Of a stretch of DNA of 64,000 nt, positions 28,730 through 36,638 are shown one piece after another. The translations under genes and the position numbers were made by a program. The DNA lies in assembly GCA_963764315.1 (NCBI GenBank), contig CAVXSB010000018.1, positions 1-64,000 on the forward strand, in the 5' to 3' direction. Origin of the DNA: DATLWN01 sp963764315 (GTDB lineage Bacteria > Pseudomonadota > Zetaproteobacteria > Mariprofundales > Mariprofundaceae). How positions within the stretch are numbered: position 1 is the first letter of the stretch; every line of letters starts with the position of its first letter. The notes beneath the pieces were generated by a model. That model did no database searches. It was given only the letters and a program-made list of their open reading frames with translations, and was not told the origin of the DNA.

Positions 28730-29347
28730 ATGGAGGCGTCATTGATAGCGTTTTTCCAAGCAGGCGGCACGGTGATGTATTTTCTGCTCGCCGCCTCGAT
28801 CATCGCCCTTACCCTGATCTTCGAGCGGGCCTGGAGCCTGCGCCGCTCCGCCGTCGTGCCGATGAAGCAGGTGCAGGATGTGGAGCGGGCCGTCAAGTCC
28901 GGCAATGTGGACGAGGCGATGCGCGTATGCCGCGAATCCAATACCACCATGGGGCGCATCCTATGGGTGGCGTTGAAGAACCGCGGTGTCGGCCGTGGCG
29001 TGCTCAAGGAGATTCTCGAGGAGATCGGCAGGCAGGAAGTGGCCTATCTGGATCGCTACATCAACCTGCTCGGCGTCATCGCTTCCGTGGCGCCGCTGCT
29101 TGGCCTGTTGGGCACGGTCATCGGCATGATCGAGGTGTTCGATCAGATCTCCCTGGTGGGCGTGGGCAAGGCCGACGTGCTGGCCGGTGGCATCGCCAAG
29201 GCCCTGGACACCACCGTCGCCGGCCTGTGTGTGGCCATCCCGGCGCTGGTGGCCTACCGGATATTCGAATCGCGGGTCAATAACTTCGTGGTCGAGATCG
29301 AGCATCATGCCCTGCGCTTCGTGGAGATGCTCAAGGGCGAACGCTGA
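28730..29347 (+). CDS. exbB: ExbB/TolQ-family proton channel protein
   Basis: Inner-membrane proton-channel subunit of 205 residues. Three hydrophobic segments are visible: about 11-29, and the pair around residues 105-125 and 150-172 that carries VAPLLGLLGTVIGMIEVF and ALDTTVAGLCVAIPALVAY, the MotA/TolQ/ExbB signature. It energises TonB- or TolA-type proteins with ExbD. The start at 28730 was chosen because MEASLIAFFQAGGTVMYF begins the family; the frame opens 56 codons earlier inside comEC. Its TGA overlaps the exbD ATG. Confidence 0.92.
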   Translation: MEASLIAFFQAGGTVMYFLLAASIIALTLIFERAWSLRRSAVVPMKQVQDVERAVKSGNVDEAMRVCRESNTTMGRILWVALKNRGVGRGVLKEILEEIGRQEVAYLDRYINLLGVIASVAPLLGLLGTVIGMIEVFDQISLVGVGKADVLAGGIAKALDTTVAGLCVAIPALVAYRIFESRVNNFVVEIEHHALRFVEMLKGER

Positions 29348-29766
29348 TGCAACTGCGCAACCGACGCAGCTCCGATGTCGGCGTGGACCTGACGCCGCTG
29401 GTCGACGTCGTGTTCATGCTGCTGCTGTTCTTCATGGTGACGACGAGCTTCAATGTGTCGACCAGTCTGAAGCTGAACCTGCCGACCAGCCATTCCAAGT
29501 ACAAGGCACAGCATGCGAAGGAGGTCAGGGTCCAGATCGATGCCACCGATCAGCTCTACGTGCAGGACGAGAAGGTCAGCGATGACGATCTGCGCCGGCG
29601 CATCCTGAATATCAGCAAGGGAGATCCGAACATGACGGTCATCATCCAGGCCGATGCCAATGCTCACCAGAAACGCCTGGTGCTGGTGCTCGATACGCTG
29701 CGCCAGCTGGGCATGGGCAAGGTCGGTATCGCCACGCTTCCGCCTGGGACCGGGGGGGCGCAGTAA
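29347..29766 (+). CDS. exbD: ExbD/TolR-family biopolymer transport protein
   Basis: Partner of ExbB, 139 residues. One membrane helix (about 16-34, in VDLTPLVDVVFMLLLFFMVT) carries the conserved aspartate of the ExbD/TolR proton path. The periplasmic domain follows, with VIIQADANAHQKRLVLVLD and LGMGKVGIATLPP. The TGATG overlap with exbB and the TAATG overlap with lysC show a coupled exbB-exbD-lysC operon, which is an unusual partner gene for exbBD. Confidence 0.93.
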   Translation: MQLRNRRSSDVGVDLTPLVDVVFMLLLFFMVTTSFNVSTSLKLNLPTSHSKYKAQHAKEVRVQIDATDQLYVQDEKVSDDDLRRRILNISKGDPNMTVIIQADANAHQKRLVLVLDTLRQLGMGKVGIATLPPGTGGAQ

Positions 29767-30998
29767 TGCGTGTGGTGCAGAAATTCGGCGGCACCTCCGT
29801 CGGCAGCCTGGAGCGCATCCGCAAGACCGCCGAGATCGTCGAGCGGGAATGGGCACAGGGGCATGAGGTGGCTCTGGTCGTTTCGGCCATGAGCGGGGAG
29901 ACGAACCGCCTGCTGCAGATGGCCCGCGATCTCGATGAGAGCGCCTCGGCGCGCGAGTTGGATGCGCTCGTCGCTACCGGTGAGGAGGTCAGCGCCGCGT
30001 TGCTGGCCATCGAGCTGTGCCGGCGAGGGCTGAAGGCCTTTTCCTACAACGGCATGCAGGTGGGCTTCCGTACCAGCAACCAGTTCACGCGCGCCCGTAT
30101 CCGCGGCATGGATGCGGATCGCTTCCTCACGCACATGTCCCGGCGCGAGATACCGGTGTTCACCGGCTTCCAGGGCATCGACGAGGCGGGCAATATCACC
30201 ACCCTCGGCCGTGGCGGCTCCGACACCTCGGCCGTGGCCGTCGCCATCGCCCTGAAGGCCGATGTCTGCGACATCTACACCGATGTCGACGGCATCTATT
30301 CCACCGACCCGCGCATCGTGGCGAATGCGCGCAAGATCGACCGCATCAGCTTCGAGGAGATGCTGGAATTCGCCTCCCTGGGGGCGAAGGTGCTGCAAAC
30401 GCGCAGCGTGGAACTGGCGATGCGCTACAACATGCCGATTCACCTCAGATCGAGCTTCAAGGACGTGCCGGGAACGCTGGTCACGCAGGAGGATGAGAAC
30501 ATGGAACGAGCAAGCGTCACGGGCGTGGCCTTCAACCGCGATGAGGCGAAGGTCACCGTGCAGGGCATCCCCGATCGTCCCGGCATCGCCGCCAGCCTGT
30601 TCGGACCGGTGGCCGAGGCCGGTATCAATGTCGACGTCATCGTACAGAACGTCAGCGAGCAGGGCTTCACCGACCTGACCTTCACCGTGCCCTCGGCCGA
30701 TCTCGATACGGCCATGGATCTGGTACGCAAGCAGGCGACGGCCATGGATGCGCGCAATGTCATCGGCGGCGGCGGCCTGGCCAAGGTGTCGATCATCGGT
30801 GTCGGCATGCGCTCCCATGCCGGCGTGGCACAAAAGATGTTTGAAACGCTGTCCAAACACGACATCAATATCCACATGATCTCGACCAGTGAGATCAAGG
30901 TGACGGTGGTGATCGGCGCCAAGGATGTCGATGCCGCCGTGCGTGCCCTGCACACGGCTTTCGATCTGGATGCGGCTGAAAACACCGCGGTCGGCTGA
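29766..30998 (+). CDS. lysC: aspartate kinase
   Basis: First enzyme of the lysine, threonine and methionine pathway (aspartate to aspartyl-phosphate), 410 residues. The kinase domain begins VQKFGGTSVGSLERI and includes GRGGSDTSAVAVA and CDIYTDVDGIYSTDPRIV. Two C-terminal ACT domains start near GVAFNRDEAKVTVQGIPDRPG and SIIGVGMRSHAGVA and should give feedback control. The length fits the monofunctional class with an alpha-beta organisation. dapB and thrB, which use the same pathway, are elsewhere in the window. Confidence 0.96.
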   Translation: MRVVQKFGGTSVGSLERIRKTAEIVEREWAQGHEVALVVSAMSGETNRLLQMARDLDESASARELDALVATGEEVSAALLAIELCRRGLKAFSYNGMQVGFRTSNQFTRARIRGMDADRFLTHMSRREIPVFTGFQGIDEAGNITTLGRGGSDTSAVAVAIALKADVCDIYTDVDGIYSTDPRIVANARKIDRISFEEMLEFASLGAKVLQTRSVELAMRYNMPIHLRSSFKDVPGTLVTQEDENMERASVTGVAFNRDEAKVTVQGIPDRPGIAASLFGPVAEAGINVDVIVQNVSEQGFTDLTFTVPSADLDTAMDLVRKQATAMDARNVIGGGGLAKVSIIGVGMRSHAGVAQKMFETLSKHDINIHMISTSEIKVTVVIGAKDVDAAVRALHTAFDLDAAENTAVG

Positions 30999-31053
30999 AA
31001 GGCTGGCTTGCAAATCCCCTGAGATCAGTCTATGAGCCTTAGAGGGAGGGCAC

Positions 31054-31257
31054 ATGCTTGTACTGACACGCAAGGCCGGTGAGGTCATCACCATCGGCGA
31101 CAACATCCAGGTACGGGTGCTGGCGATCAAGGGGGGGCAGGTGCGTATCGGTGTCGATGCGCCGCGACAGGTTTCGGTCAACCGTGAGGAGGTGCTTCGG
31201 CCCCGGGCCGGTGCCGTCGGAATGCAGGTGAGCGCCGTTATCGACGAGCAGGGCTGA
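31054..31257 (+). CDS. csrA: carbon storage regulator CsrA
   Basis: RNA-binding post-transcriptional regulator of 67 residues. The N terminus MLVLTRKAGEVITIGDNI and the RNA-contact segment VSVNREEVL are canonical. The ribosome site GAGGGAGGG is strong. It lies 55 bp after lysC, the usual gammaproteobacterial order. The serine tRNA often found next to csrA is not present here. Confidence 0.95.
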   Translation: MLVLTRKAGEVITIGDNIQVRVLAIKGGQVRIGVDAPRQVSVNREEVLRPRAGAVGMQVSAVIDEQG

Positions 31258-31277
31258 ACTCACCCGCCAATTCGGGC

Positions 31278-31311
31278 TTGCCACGATAACGATAATGGTT
31301 ATCATTATAAT
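31278..31311 (+). promoter_or_regulatory. Fur box over the promoter of the fur-like gene
   Basis: Bases 31291-31309 match 16 of 19 positions of the classic Fur box (GATAATG...ATCATTAT). They cover the -10 element TATCAT (31300-31305) of a promoter whose -35 TTGCCA is at 31278-31283 with a 16-bp spacer. Transcription would start close to 31312, the first base of the ATG, which lacks any ribosome site. Confidence 0.75.
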
Positions 31312-31707
31312 ATGTCTCGATTGACCGCCCAGCGCCAGGCCATCCTTGATGTCATCCAGAACTCGAATGTTCACTGGGAAGCGGACTCGCTGGCCCGTGA
31401 ACTGGTCGACCGTGGTCAATCCATCGGCATTGCCACGGTGTACCGCGGCCTGGCTGCCCTGGAGGAATCGGGGTTTATCGAAAGTATCCAGATCGATGGC
31501 AAGAAGCGTTACGAGCGCACCGACAAGGGACACCACGATCATCTGATCTGCACGCGCTGCGGCGCCATCGCGGAATTCATCCATCCCCAGATCGAACGCC
31601 TGCAGCAGGCGGCGGCCGAACAGAAGGGCTTCGTCATGACCGGGCACCAATTGGTGATCTTCGGCCTATGCCCTGCCTGCGTCGGGCACAATCCAACGGA
31701 GGGCTAA
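31312..31707 (+). CDS. Fur-family metal-responsive regulator
   Basis: Metal-dependent repressor of 131 residues. An N-terminal winged helix (about 1-80) includes TVYRGLAALEESGFIESI, and the metal region has RYERTDKGHHDHLICTRCG. The two CxxC pairs (CTRC and CPAC) form the usual structural zinc site. The Fur box upstream implies iron control of the operon, so it may be the main Fur or an iron-responsive paralogue; PerR-like or Zur-like roles cannot be excluded. The start has no ribosome site and coincides with the predicted transcript start. The FTR1 gene begins at the base after its stop codon. Confidence 0.88.
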   Translation: MSRLTAQRQAILDVIQNSNVHWEADSLARELVDRGQSIGIATVYRGLAALEESGFIESIQIDGKKRYERTDKGHHDHLICTRCGAIAEFIHPQIERLQQAAAEQKGFVMTGHQLVIFGLCPACVGHNPTEG

Positions 31708-32592
31708 ATGTTATCAGCGTTTGTCATCATGTTTCGCGAGATGCTTGAGATGTCGATGGTGCTGGGCGTGCTGTTCGTCGTCACCCGTCCGATACCGTCC
31801 GCCCGGCGCTGGATCTATATCGGTTCCGCCATCGGCCTGGCGGGGGCCTCTTTCGTTGCTGCCTTCATGCACGAAATGGAGAACAGCCTGCAGGGTACCG
31901 GCGAGATGTGGTTCAATGCCATCGTCTTGGCGCTGGCCTCGGTGATGATCGGCTGGACCGTGGTATGGATGAGCCGCCACGGCCGGGAGCTGAGCATGCG
32001 CATGCAGTCGGTGGGCCAGGCCGTTTCCGTCGGCGAGCTGCCGCAGACGGCGCTGATGATGGTGGCCCTGGCGGCGGTGCTGCGCGAGGGCTCGGAGGCA
32101 GTGTTCTTCATGTGGGGTGCGGCCATGGCGGTGCCGCATGACGGCCTAGCCATGACCGCGGGCGGCGCCCTGGGCGCCATCGCCGCCGTGGCGCTGGGCT
32201 ATGGCATGTACAAGGGGCTGTTGCGCGTGCCGGTGAACCATATCCTGCGTGCCGCCGGCTGGCTGTTGATCCTGCTGGCGGCCGGCATGGCCGGAAAATC
32301 GGCGGATCTTCTGGTCGACATCGGCGTGCTTCCCTCCCTGGTCGATACCTTGTGGAACACCTCCCATATCCTGCCGGCCGACGGTAACATCGGTCAGTTC
32401 CTCAGTGTCATGATCGGCTATAACGACGTGCCCAGCGGCATGCAGGTCGCCGTGTTCGCCTCCAGCCTGCTGACCATGGCCGGCTTGTATCGCCATTACG
32501 CCAAGCCGGCAAAGCCTCTAGATCGTCAGAATGAACGCCGCGCTCAGCAGACCCATGGGCAGGAGGCCGGCAAGCAGCCACAGTCGAGCTGA
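31708..32592 (+). CDS. FTR1-family iron permease
   Basis: Integral membrane iron permease of 294 residues with about seven hydrophobic segments. Both REXXE iron-binding motifs are intact: REMLE in FREMLEMSM at about residue 10 and REGSE in LREGSEAVF near 127. It is translated directly after the Fur-family gene, so expression should follow the Fur box. No EfeO or EfeB partner gene is present here. The last 25 codons overlap the 3' end of the convergent MgtC/DUF4010 gene by 75 bp, and this hydrophilic tail is probably not conserved. Confidence 0.9.
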   Translation: MLSAFVIMFREMLEMSMVLGVLFVVTRPIPSARRWIYIGSAIGLAGASFVAAFMHEMENSLQGTGEMWFNAIVLALASVMIGWTVVWMSRHGRELSMRMQSVGQAVSVGELPQTALMMVALAAVLREGSEAVFFMWGAAMAVPHDGLAMTAGGALGAIAAVALGYGMYKGLLRVPVNHILRAAGWLLILLAAGMAGKSADLLVDIGVLPSLVDTLWNTSHILPADGNIGQFLSVMIGYNDVPSGMQVAVFASSLLTMAGLYRHYAKPAKPLDRQNERRAQQTHGQEAGKQPQSS

Positions 32593-33795
32593 TGCCGGGG
32601 CCAGCACCAGGGCGATACCGAGCTTGAAGAAGGTGTTGACGGCGCAGGCGATGAGGATGGCTTGCGCGGCGATGCCGGCGGACAGCCCGGCGTCGTGGGT
32701 GACCGTCAGCGTGATCGGATCGACGTCGCTGATGCCAGAGGCGGCGGCCACGAGCAGGATGCCGTTATTGCCCATGTAGTGCTGGGCCACGCGCGCCATC
32801 AGCAGTACCAGTGCATAGATCAGGGTGAAGCCGAGGGCCGCGCGTATCGACAGCGGGTTCATCGGCGTGTGTCCATGCTGGCCGGCCTCGGCCTCCTTGC
32901 CGCCGCGCATCCAGACGATGCCGCCGCTGATCAGTCCGATCACCATGATAACGCCGACCGGGAGCAGCAGTTTGGCGCTGATGGCCGGATTGAACAGCAG
33001 CGTCAACCCCATCACGCGCGGGAACATGGTGCCGCAGGCCAGCAGAATGGCGAGCACGCATCCCGACTGGAGTTCGGGTTGCACGCGACTCAGGCGGGAC
33101 ATCGCCAGCGTTACTGCCGTGCTCGAGACCAGACCGCCGAGGATGCCGGTGAGCCCCAGGCCCCGGTTCCGCCCCCAGATCTTCATGGCCACGTACGAGC
33201 TGAAGCCGATACCGGAGATCAACACCGCCATCAGCCAGATGCGCCGCGGGTTGAACGCCGCATACGGCCCGTAGGCTGCATCCGGCAGCAGCGGCAGGAT
33301 GATCACGGTGATGATCAAAAACTGCACCGCCTGTTCGATGTCCGAGGCCGACAGCGCGTAGGAGAAGCGGTGCAGGATGCGTTTGAACTGCAGCAGGGCC
33401 AGGATGACGATGGCCACGATGGTGGCCGGCTGGGCATAGCCGAGCCCGGTCAGCACACCGAGGATGTAGGTGGCGACCAGCGCCACCTCCGTTGTGGACC
33501 CCTTGTCGGTCTCCGAACGCCCACTGGTGGCGCGGTAGGCAGCGAGGGCGAGGGCGGCGACAAAGGCCAGGCCGATGCTGACGGCCCAGGGCATGAGGCC
33601 CTCGGGTAGCCAGGTCACCAGATTGCCGCACAGGGCGACGATGGTGAAGGTGCGCACGCCGGCACTGATCGCCGCCATGCGCCCCTTCTTCGATGCGGGC
33701 CGGCGGCTGCGGTCGTATTCGCGCTGGATGCCGAGCACCAAGCCGATGCCCAGCGCCGCCATGGTATGCATCAGCAGGGGAAGGTATGCGTTCAT
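32518..33795 (-). CDS. MgtC/SapB and DUF4010 membrane protein
   Basis: Polytopic membrane protein of 425 residues with about 11-12 hydrophobic segments. The N-terminal MgtC-like part has ALGIGLVLGIQREYDR and the following RTFTIVALCGNL. The C-terminal part is the DUF4010 region, with GLGLTGILGGLVSSTAVTLA and SDVDPITLTV. Family members are linked to magnesium homeostasis or stress by association only. It ends inside the tail of the FTR1 gene, on the opposite strand. Confidence 0.85.
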   Translation of the reverse strand: MNAYLPLLMHTMAALGIGLVLGIQREYDRSRRPASKKGRMAAISAGVRTFTIVALCGNLVTWLPEGLMPWAVSIGLAFVAALALAAYRATSGRSETDKGSTTEVALVATYILGVLTGLGYAQPATIVAIVILALLQFKRILHRFSYALSASDIEQAVQFLIITVIILPLLPDAAYGPYAAFNPRRIWLMAVLISGIGFSSYVAMKIWGRNRGLGLTGILGGLVSSTAVTLAMSRLSRVQPELQSGCVLAILLACGTMFPRVMGLTLLFNPAISAKLLLPVGVIMVIGLISGGIVWMRGGKEAEAGQHGHTPMNPLSIRAALGFTLIYALVLLMARVAQHYMGNNGILLVAAASGISDVDPITLTVTHDAGLSAGIAAQAILIACAVNTFFKLGIALVLAPASARLWLLAGLLPMGLLSAAFILTI

Positions 33796-33929
33796 GGCGG
33801 CAGTCTAGCAATATGCCTCATGGCTGCGTGAATCAAAAAGCGAACGCGTGGGCTTCTTCTCGGATGGTTGAGGCGCTGGCTATCTTATTCACAAATGGCC
33901 GCCATCGGCTCTTGTTGGCTGCTATTGAG

Positions 33930-34181
33930 CTAGGCCTTCTTAACCAAACCAATGATCAATAACAAAATAATAGCGCCAACAGTGGCTGTGACGATTGCGC
34001 CTATGAATCCGCCCGCTGTTAAGCCCAGCAAGCCGAATACAAAACCACCCAACACAGCACCAACAACGCCTACGATCATATTACCGATGACGCCAAATCC
34101 TCTTCCTTTCATGATGTTGCCAGCAAGCCATCCGGCTAGCGCGCCAATTGCCAAAAATATGATCAGGCTGGTTATATCCAT
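33930..34181 (-). CDS. GlsB/YeaQ/YmgE-family stress membrane protein
   Basis: Small membrane protein of 83 residues (transglycosylase-associated family). The sequence LIIFLAIGALAGWLAGNIM and the glycine-rich second and third helices (GVVGAVLGGFVFGLLGL, GAIVTATVGAIILLLIIGL) are typical. Members respond to acid and envelope stress in enterobacteria. Base composition is lower in GC than in surrounding genes. It lies 12 bp downstream of the DUF3185 gene, so they form a small operon. Confidence 0.88.
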   Translation of the reverse strand: MDITSLIIFLAIGALAGWLAGNIMKGRGFGVIGNMIVGVVGAVLGGFVFGLLGLTAGGFIGAIVTATVGAIILLLIIGLVKKA

Positions 34182-34193
34182 GATGCATCCTGT

Positions 34194-34409
34194 TTACTTT
34201 TTAATAAGAAGGTATATGCCGACAACAAAGCTGACCGCGCCAGAAATATAGAAAGTCATGACCTTGTCTGTGTCTGAGCCTGTAACGGCCTGTGATATCT
34301 GTGATCCGACAGAACCAGATAATTGATAGCCCCATATTGCAAGGCCAATTCCTAGCGCTACCAGGGCAATACCAATGATTTTCATTGTGGTTCCTGAGCC
34401 CATTGCCAT
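34194..34409 (-). CDS. DUF3185-like small membrane protein
   Basis: Protein of 71 residues with two membrane helices (about 9-27 and 49-67). The region IIGIALVALGIGLAIWGYQ followed by QAVTGSDTDKVMTFYISG matches the DUF3185 pattern. The ATG at 34409 is preceded by AGGAG at 7 bases; the longer frame to 34442 has no site. Function is unknown; members often lie near other stress-related membrane proteins, as here. Confidence 0.8.
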   Translation of the reverse strand: MAMGSGTTMKIIGIALVALGIGLAIWGYQLSGSVGSQISQAVTGSDTDKVMTFYISGAVSFVVGIYLLIKK

Positions 34410-34710
34410 GTCGAACTCCTGTAGTTGAAAGAGATAAACCAACGCCTAGCGAAAGGACGCAAATAGAGCGTAGCGGATTCGCGCCCGTGTTGAACGCCGT
34501 GTTGGGGTTTATTTGCTGCCAATTACAGCCATTCATTCAGTGGCACAAGAACCACCGGCTGATTTTCTGACTGGCATGTGGTTGGCATTGTTGGGGGTGG
34601 CAGGAGTAGCCGGTGTGGCGTCGGGTGAGTGCCTTTTGAAATTTTACCGCTAACGGAAATTCGTTTCTAACAGGGCATGAGAAGCCAACTCGCTGACTGG
34701 CCATCGAAGC
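34410..34710. other. intergenic region, no gene found
   Basis: This 301-bp gap is AT-richer than its surroundings and should hold the promoter for the DUF3185-GlsB pair. No hairpin with a T run, tRNA or conserved site was recognised. A 25-codon frame at 34576-34653 has no ribosome site and was rejected. Confidence 0.5.
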
Positions 34711-35448
34711 TCAGGTCGATTCCGCTTTCTCAGCCTTTTCGGCCTCCGCCTTTTCTGCTTCCTCGACTTCCTTGTCCTGGTATTCCTCTTTCAGCCGGTC
34801 GATCAGGCCGTAGATCACCAGTTGATCGCCTGCCTTGAGCGTGCCTTTCATTTTGCGGGCAGCCAGCCAGGTGCGGCCGCGTTCGACGCCGATGATCAAC
34901 GTATCCCTTCTCGACTTGCCGATCTGTCCGAGCAGCCTGCCGAGGAAAGGGGAGTCGGCGCCGACCTCTAGCCGCACCAGACCATAGCCCTCGGACAGGT
35001 GCAACAGCTCTTCGACCGACGCGTATTCGAATTCGAAGCGGTGGCGCAGGAATTGTTCGACGAAATCCTCCCAACGCCCCATCAGGCCGGTGTAGCGGCC
35101 GACGAGATAGATGGCGACGAGGCCTACGGCGAGCAGCAGCACGGTTCGCGGCAGATCCTGGGCGGAGCTGGCGGCGACGGTGCTGGTGCCGCTGACGAGC
35201 ACGGCAGCGACGCCGGCATAGCCGCCGATCATCAGCCCGCTGATGATCTTGCGCCTTGTGGGGTGGTTCACCACCTTCTCGGCTTCCTTGGTGGTGAAGC
35301 CGGTGGAGGTGAAGGCGGAAAGGGCTTGGAACTTGGCCTGCTCGTAGTGCATGCCGGTCATCATCAGGGCGATGGCGCCGGCGCGCACGAACAGCATGGA
35401 GATCAGGATGGCCAGCAGCGTGGGGGCGAGGAAATAGAGCCCTTCCAT
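34711..35448 (-). CDS. membrane protein with TrkA-C domain
   Basis: Protein of 245 residues. Four hydrophobic segments fill about 5-140, with an intervening ALSAFTSTGFTTKEAEKVV stretch that resembles the selectivity-filter region of Trk/Ktr potassium transporters. A TrkA-C (RCK-C) ligand-binding domain follows at about 155-225 (RLEVGADSPFLGRLLGQIG, LKAGDQLVIYG). The tail is a charged Glu/Ala/Lys repeat. It may regulate or form part of an ion channel, but it lacks the full TrkH length, so its role is open. Confidence 0.78.
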   Translation of the reverse strand: MEGLYFLAPTLLAILISMLFVRAGAIALMMTGMHYEQAKFQALSAFTSTGFTTKEAEKVVNHPTRRKIISGLMIGGYAGVAAVLVSGTSTVAASSAQDLPRTVLLLAVGLVAIYLVGRYTGLMGRWEDFVEQFLRHRFEFEYASVEELLHLSEGYGLVRLEVGADSPFLGRLLGQIGKSRRDTLIIGVERGRTWLAARKMKGTLKAGDQLVIYGLIDRLKEEYQDKEVEEAEKAEAEKAEKAEST

Positions 35449-35542
35449 GTCAGTTCAAAGGCTCTCTGTCCGCATGCCACGTGTTCAAGCGCAACCTCCC
35501 GCATCGGTATGGGATCATTATAGCCGGGGGGCTTGGAGGAAA

Positions 35543-35572
35543 CAAAAAAGGGAAGGCCGAAGCCTTCCCTTT
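35543..35572 (-). terminator. rho-independent terminator after rpsI
   Basis: An 11-bp perfect stem (35547-35557 with 35562-35572, starting AAAGGGAAGGC) closes a four-base loop. On the minus strand it is followed by a T run (35543-35549). It ends the rplM-rpsI operon. Confidence 0.85.
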
Positions 35573-35594
35573 GAAGTGTCGATGTTCTCTCGGC

Positions 35595-35993
35595 TTAACG
35601 CTTGGAGAACTGCGGCGCGCGGCGTGCCTTCTTCAGGCCGTACTTCTTGCGCTCCACCTTGCGGGCGTCGCGGGTCAGGTAGCCGGCCAGCTTCAGTTCG
35701 GGGCGCAGGCCTGCATCGTAGGAGATCAGGGCACGGGCGAGGCCATGGCGCACGGCGCCGGCCTGACCGGAGAAGCCGCCACCGAACACGTTGACGGTGA
35801 TATCCAGGCGGCCGCCCATCTGGGTCTTGGACAGTGGGGCCAAAGCCTCCTGGCGGACGATCTCGACGGGGAAGTACTCCTCGACGTTACGACCGTTGAC
35901 CTTCACCAGGCCATTGCCCGGCTTGATGATCACGCGGGCCACGCTGCGCTTGCGACGGCCGGTACCACGGTATTGCGTTTGTGCCTCTGCCAT
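35595..35993 (-). CDS. rpsI: 30S ribosomal protein S9
   Basis: Small-subunit ribosomal protein of 132 residues. The N-terminal QTQYRGTGRRKRSVARVII and the end KKARRAPQFSKR, which reaches the decoding centre, are canonical. It follows rplM by 15 bp in the usual operon and is followed by a clear terminator. Confidence 0.97.
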   Translation of the reverse strand: MAEAQTQYRGTGRRKRSVARVIIKPGNGLVKVNGRNVEEYFPVEIVRQEALAPLSKTQMGGRLDITVNVFGGGFSGQAGAVRHGLARALISYDAGLRPELKLAGYLTRDARKVERKKYGLKKARRAPQFSKR

Positions 35994-36008
35994 GTTGGGT
36001 CCTCTTCC

Positions 36009-36440
36009 TTAGTCCAGGTTCAGTGTCTTGGGCTGCTGGGCGGCATGCGGATGCTCGCTGCCGGCATAGACCTTCAGCTTGCGCAGCATGGAGCGGCCCA
36101 GCGGATTCTTCGGCATCATGCCCTTGACGGCCATTTCGATGATGCGCTCCGGATGGGTGGCGCGCATCTCGCCGAGCTTGGTGGTCTTCAGACCGCCGAC
36201 ATAGCCGGTATGGCGATGATAGAGCTTCTTGTCGTCCTTGCCGCCGGTGACGCGCACCTTCTCGGCATTGATGACGATGATATGGTCACCGCAGTCGGCG
36301 TGCGGGGTATATTGCGGGCGGTGCTTGCCGCGCAGCATGGTGGCGATCTTGGTGGCCAGACGGCCGAGCACTAAATCATTGGCGTCAACGACGTACCAGT
36401 CGGGCTCGATGTCGCCGGGGCGGACGGTCCAGGTGCGCAT
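36009..36440 (-). CDS. rplM: 50S ribosomal protein L13
   Basis: Large-subunit ribosomal protein of 143 residues. The start is the ATG at 36440, beginning MRTWTVRPGDIEPDWYVVDA and preceded by GGAGATAAAACGC; a 5-codon longer frame includes that ribosome site and is not used. Conserved blocks HIIVINAEKVRVTGGK and MLPKNPLGR-like MMPKNPLGRSMLRKLKVY are present. It diverges from hrcA. Confidence 0.97.
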   Translation of the reverse strand: MRTWTVRPGDIEPDWYVVDANDLVLGRLATKIATMLRGKHRPQYTPHADCGDHIIVINAEKVRVTGGKDDKKLYHRHTGYVGGLKTTKLGEMRATHPERIIEMAVKGMMPKNPLGRSMLRKLKVYAGSEHPHAAQQPKTLNLD

Positions 36441-36550
36441 GCGTTTTATCTCCATTCCGGGCTATTGCGTAAGGCGGCGCAGTATAAGCCGGCAGGGATT
36501 GATGTCAAACGCTCAGGGAGCCTGTGCAGGGCTTGTACCAGGTTGTCGAC

Positions 36551-36577
36551 ATAGCACTCGTAATGGTAGAGTGCCAG
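36551..36577 (+). promoter_or_regulatory. CIRCE operator upstream of hrcA
   Basis: The palindrome TAGCACTC-N9-GAGTGCCA matches the CIRCE consensus (TTAGCACTC-N9-GAGTGCTAA) with two to three mismatches at its outer ends. It lies 62 bp before the hrcA start codon, where HrcA would repress its own operon. Confidence 0.85.
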
Positions 36578-36638
36578 CTCCGGTCACCGGCATGGAGGCC
36601 GGCCATGCGAATCGTGGATTGCAGGAGCGTATGCCGCC

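Noticed and set aside
31258..31290. tRNA-Ser after csrA
   Set aside because: The usual tRNA gene after csrA is not present; only the Fur promoter region follows.
34576..34653. 25-codon frame resembling a small lipoprotein
   Set aside because: No ribosome site, very short, and no lipobox cysteine at a suitable position.
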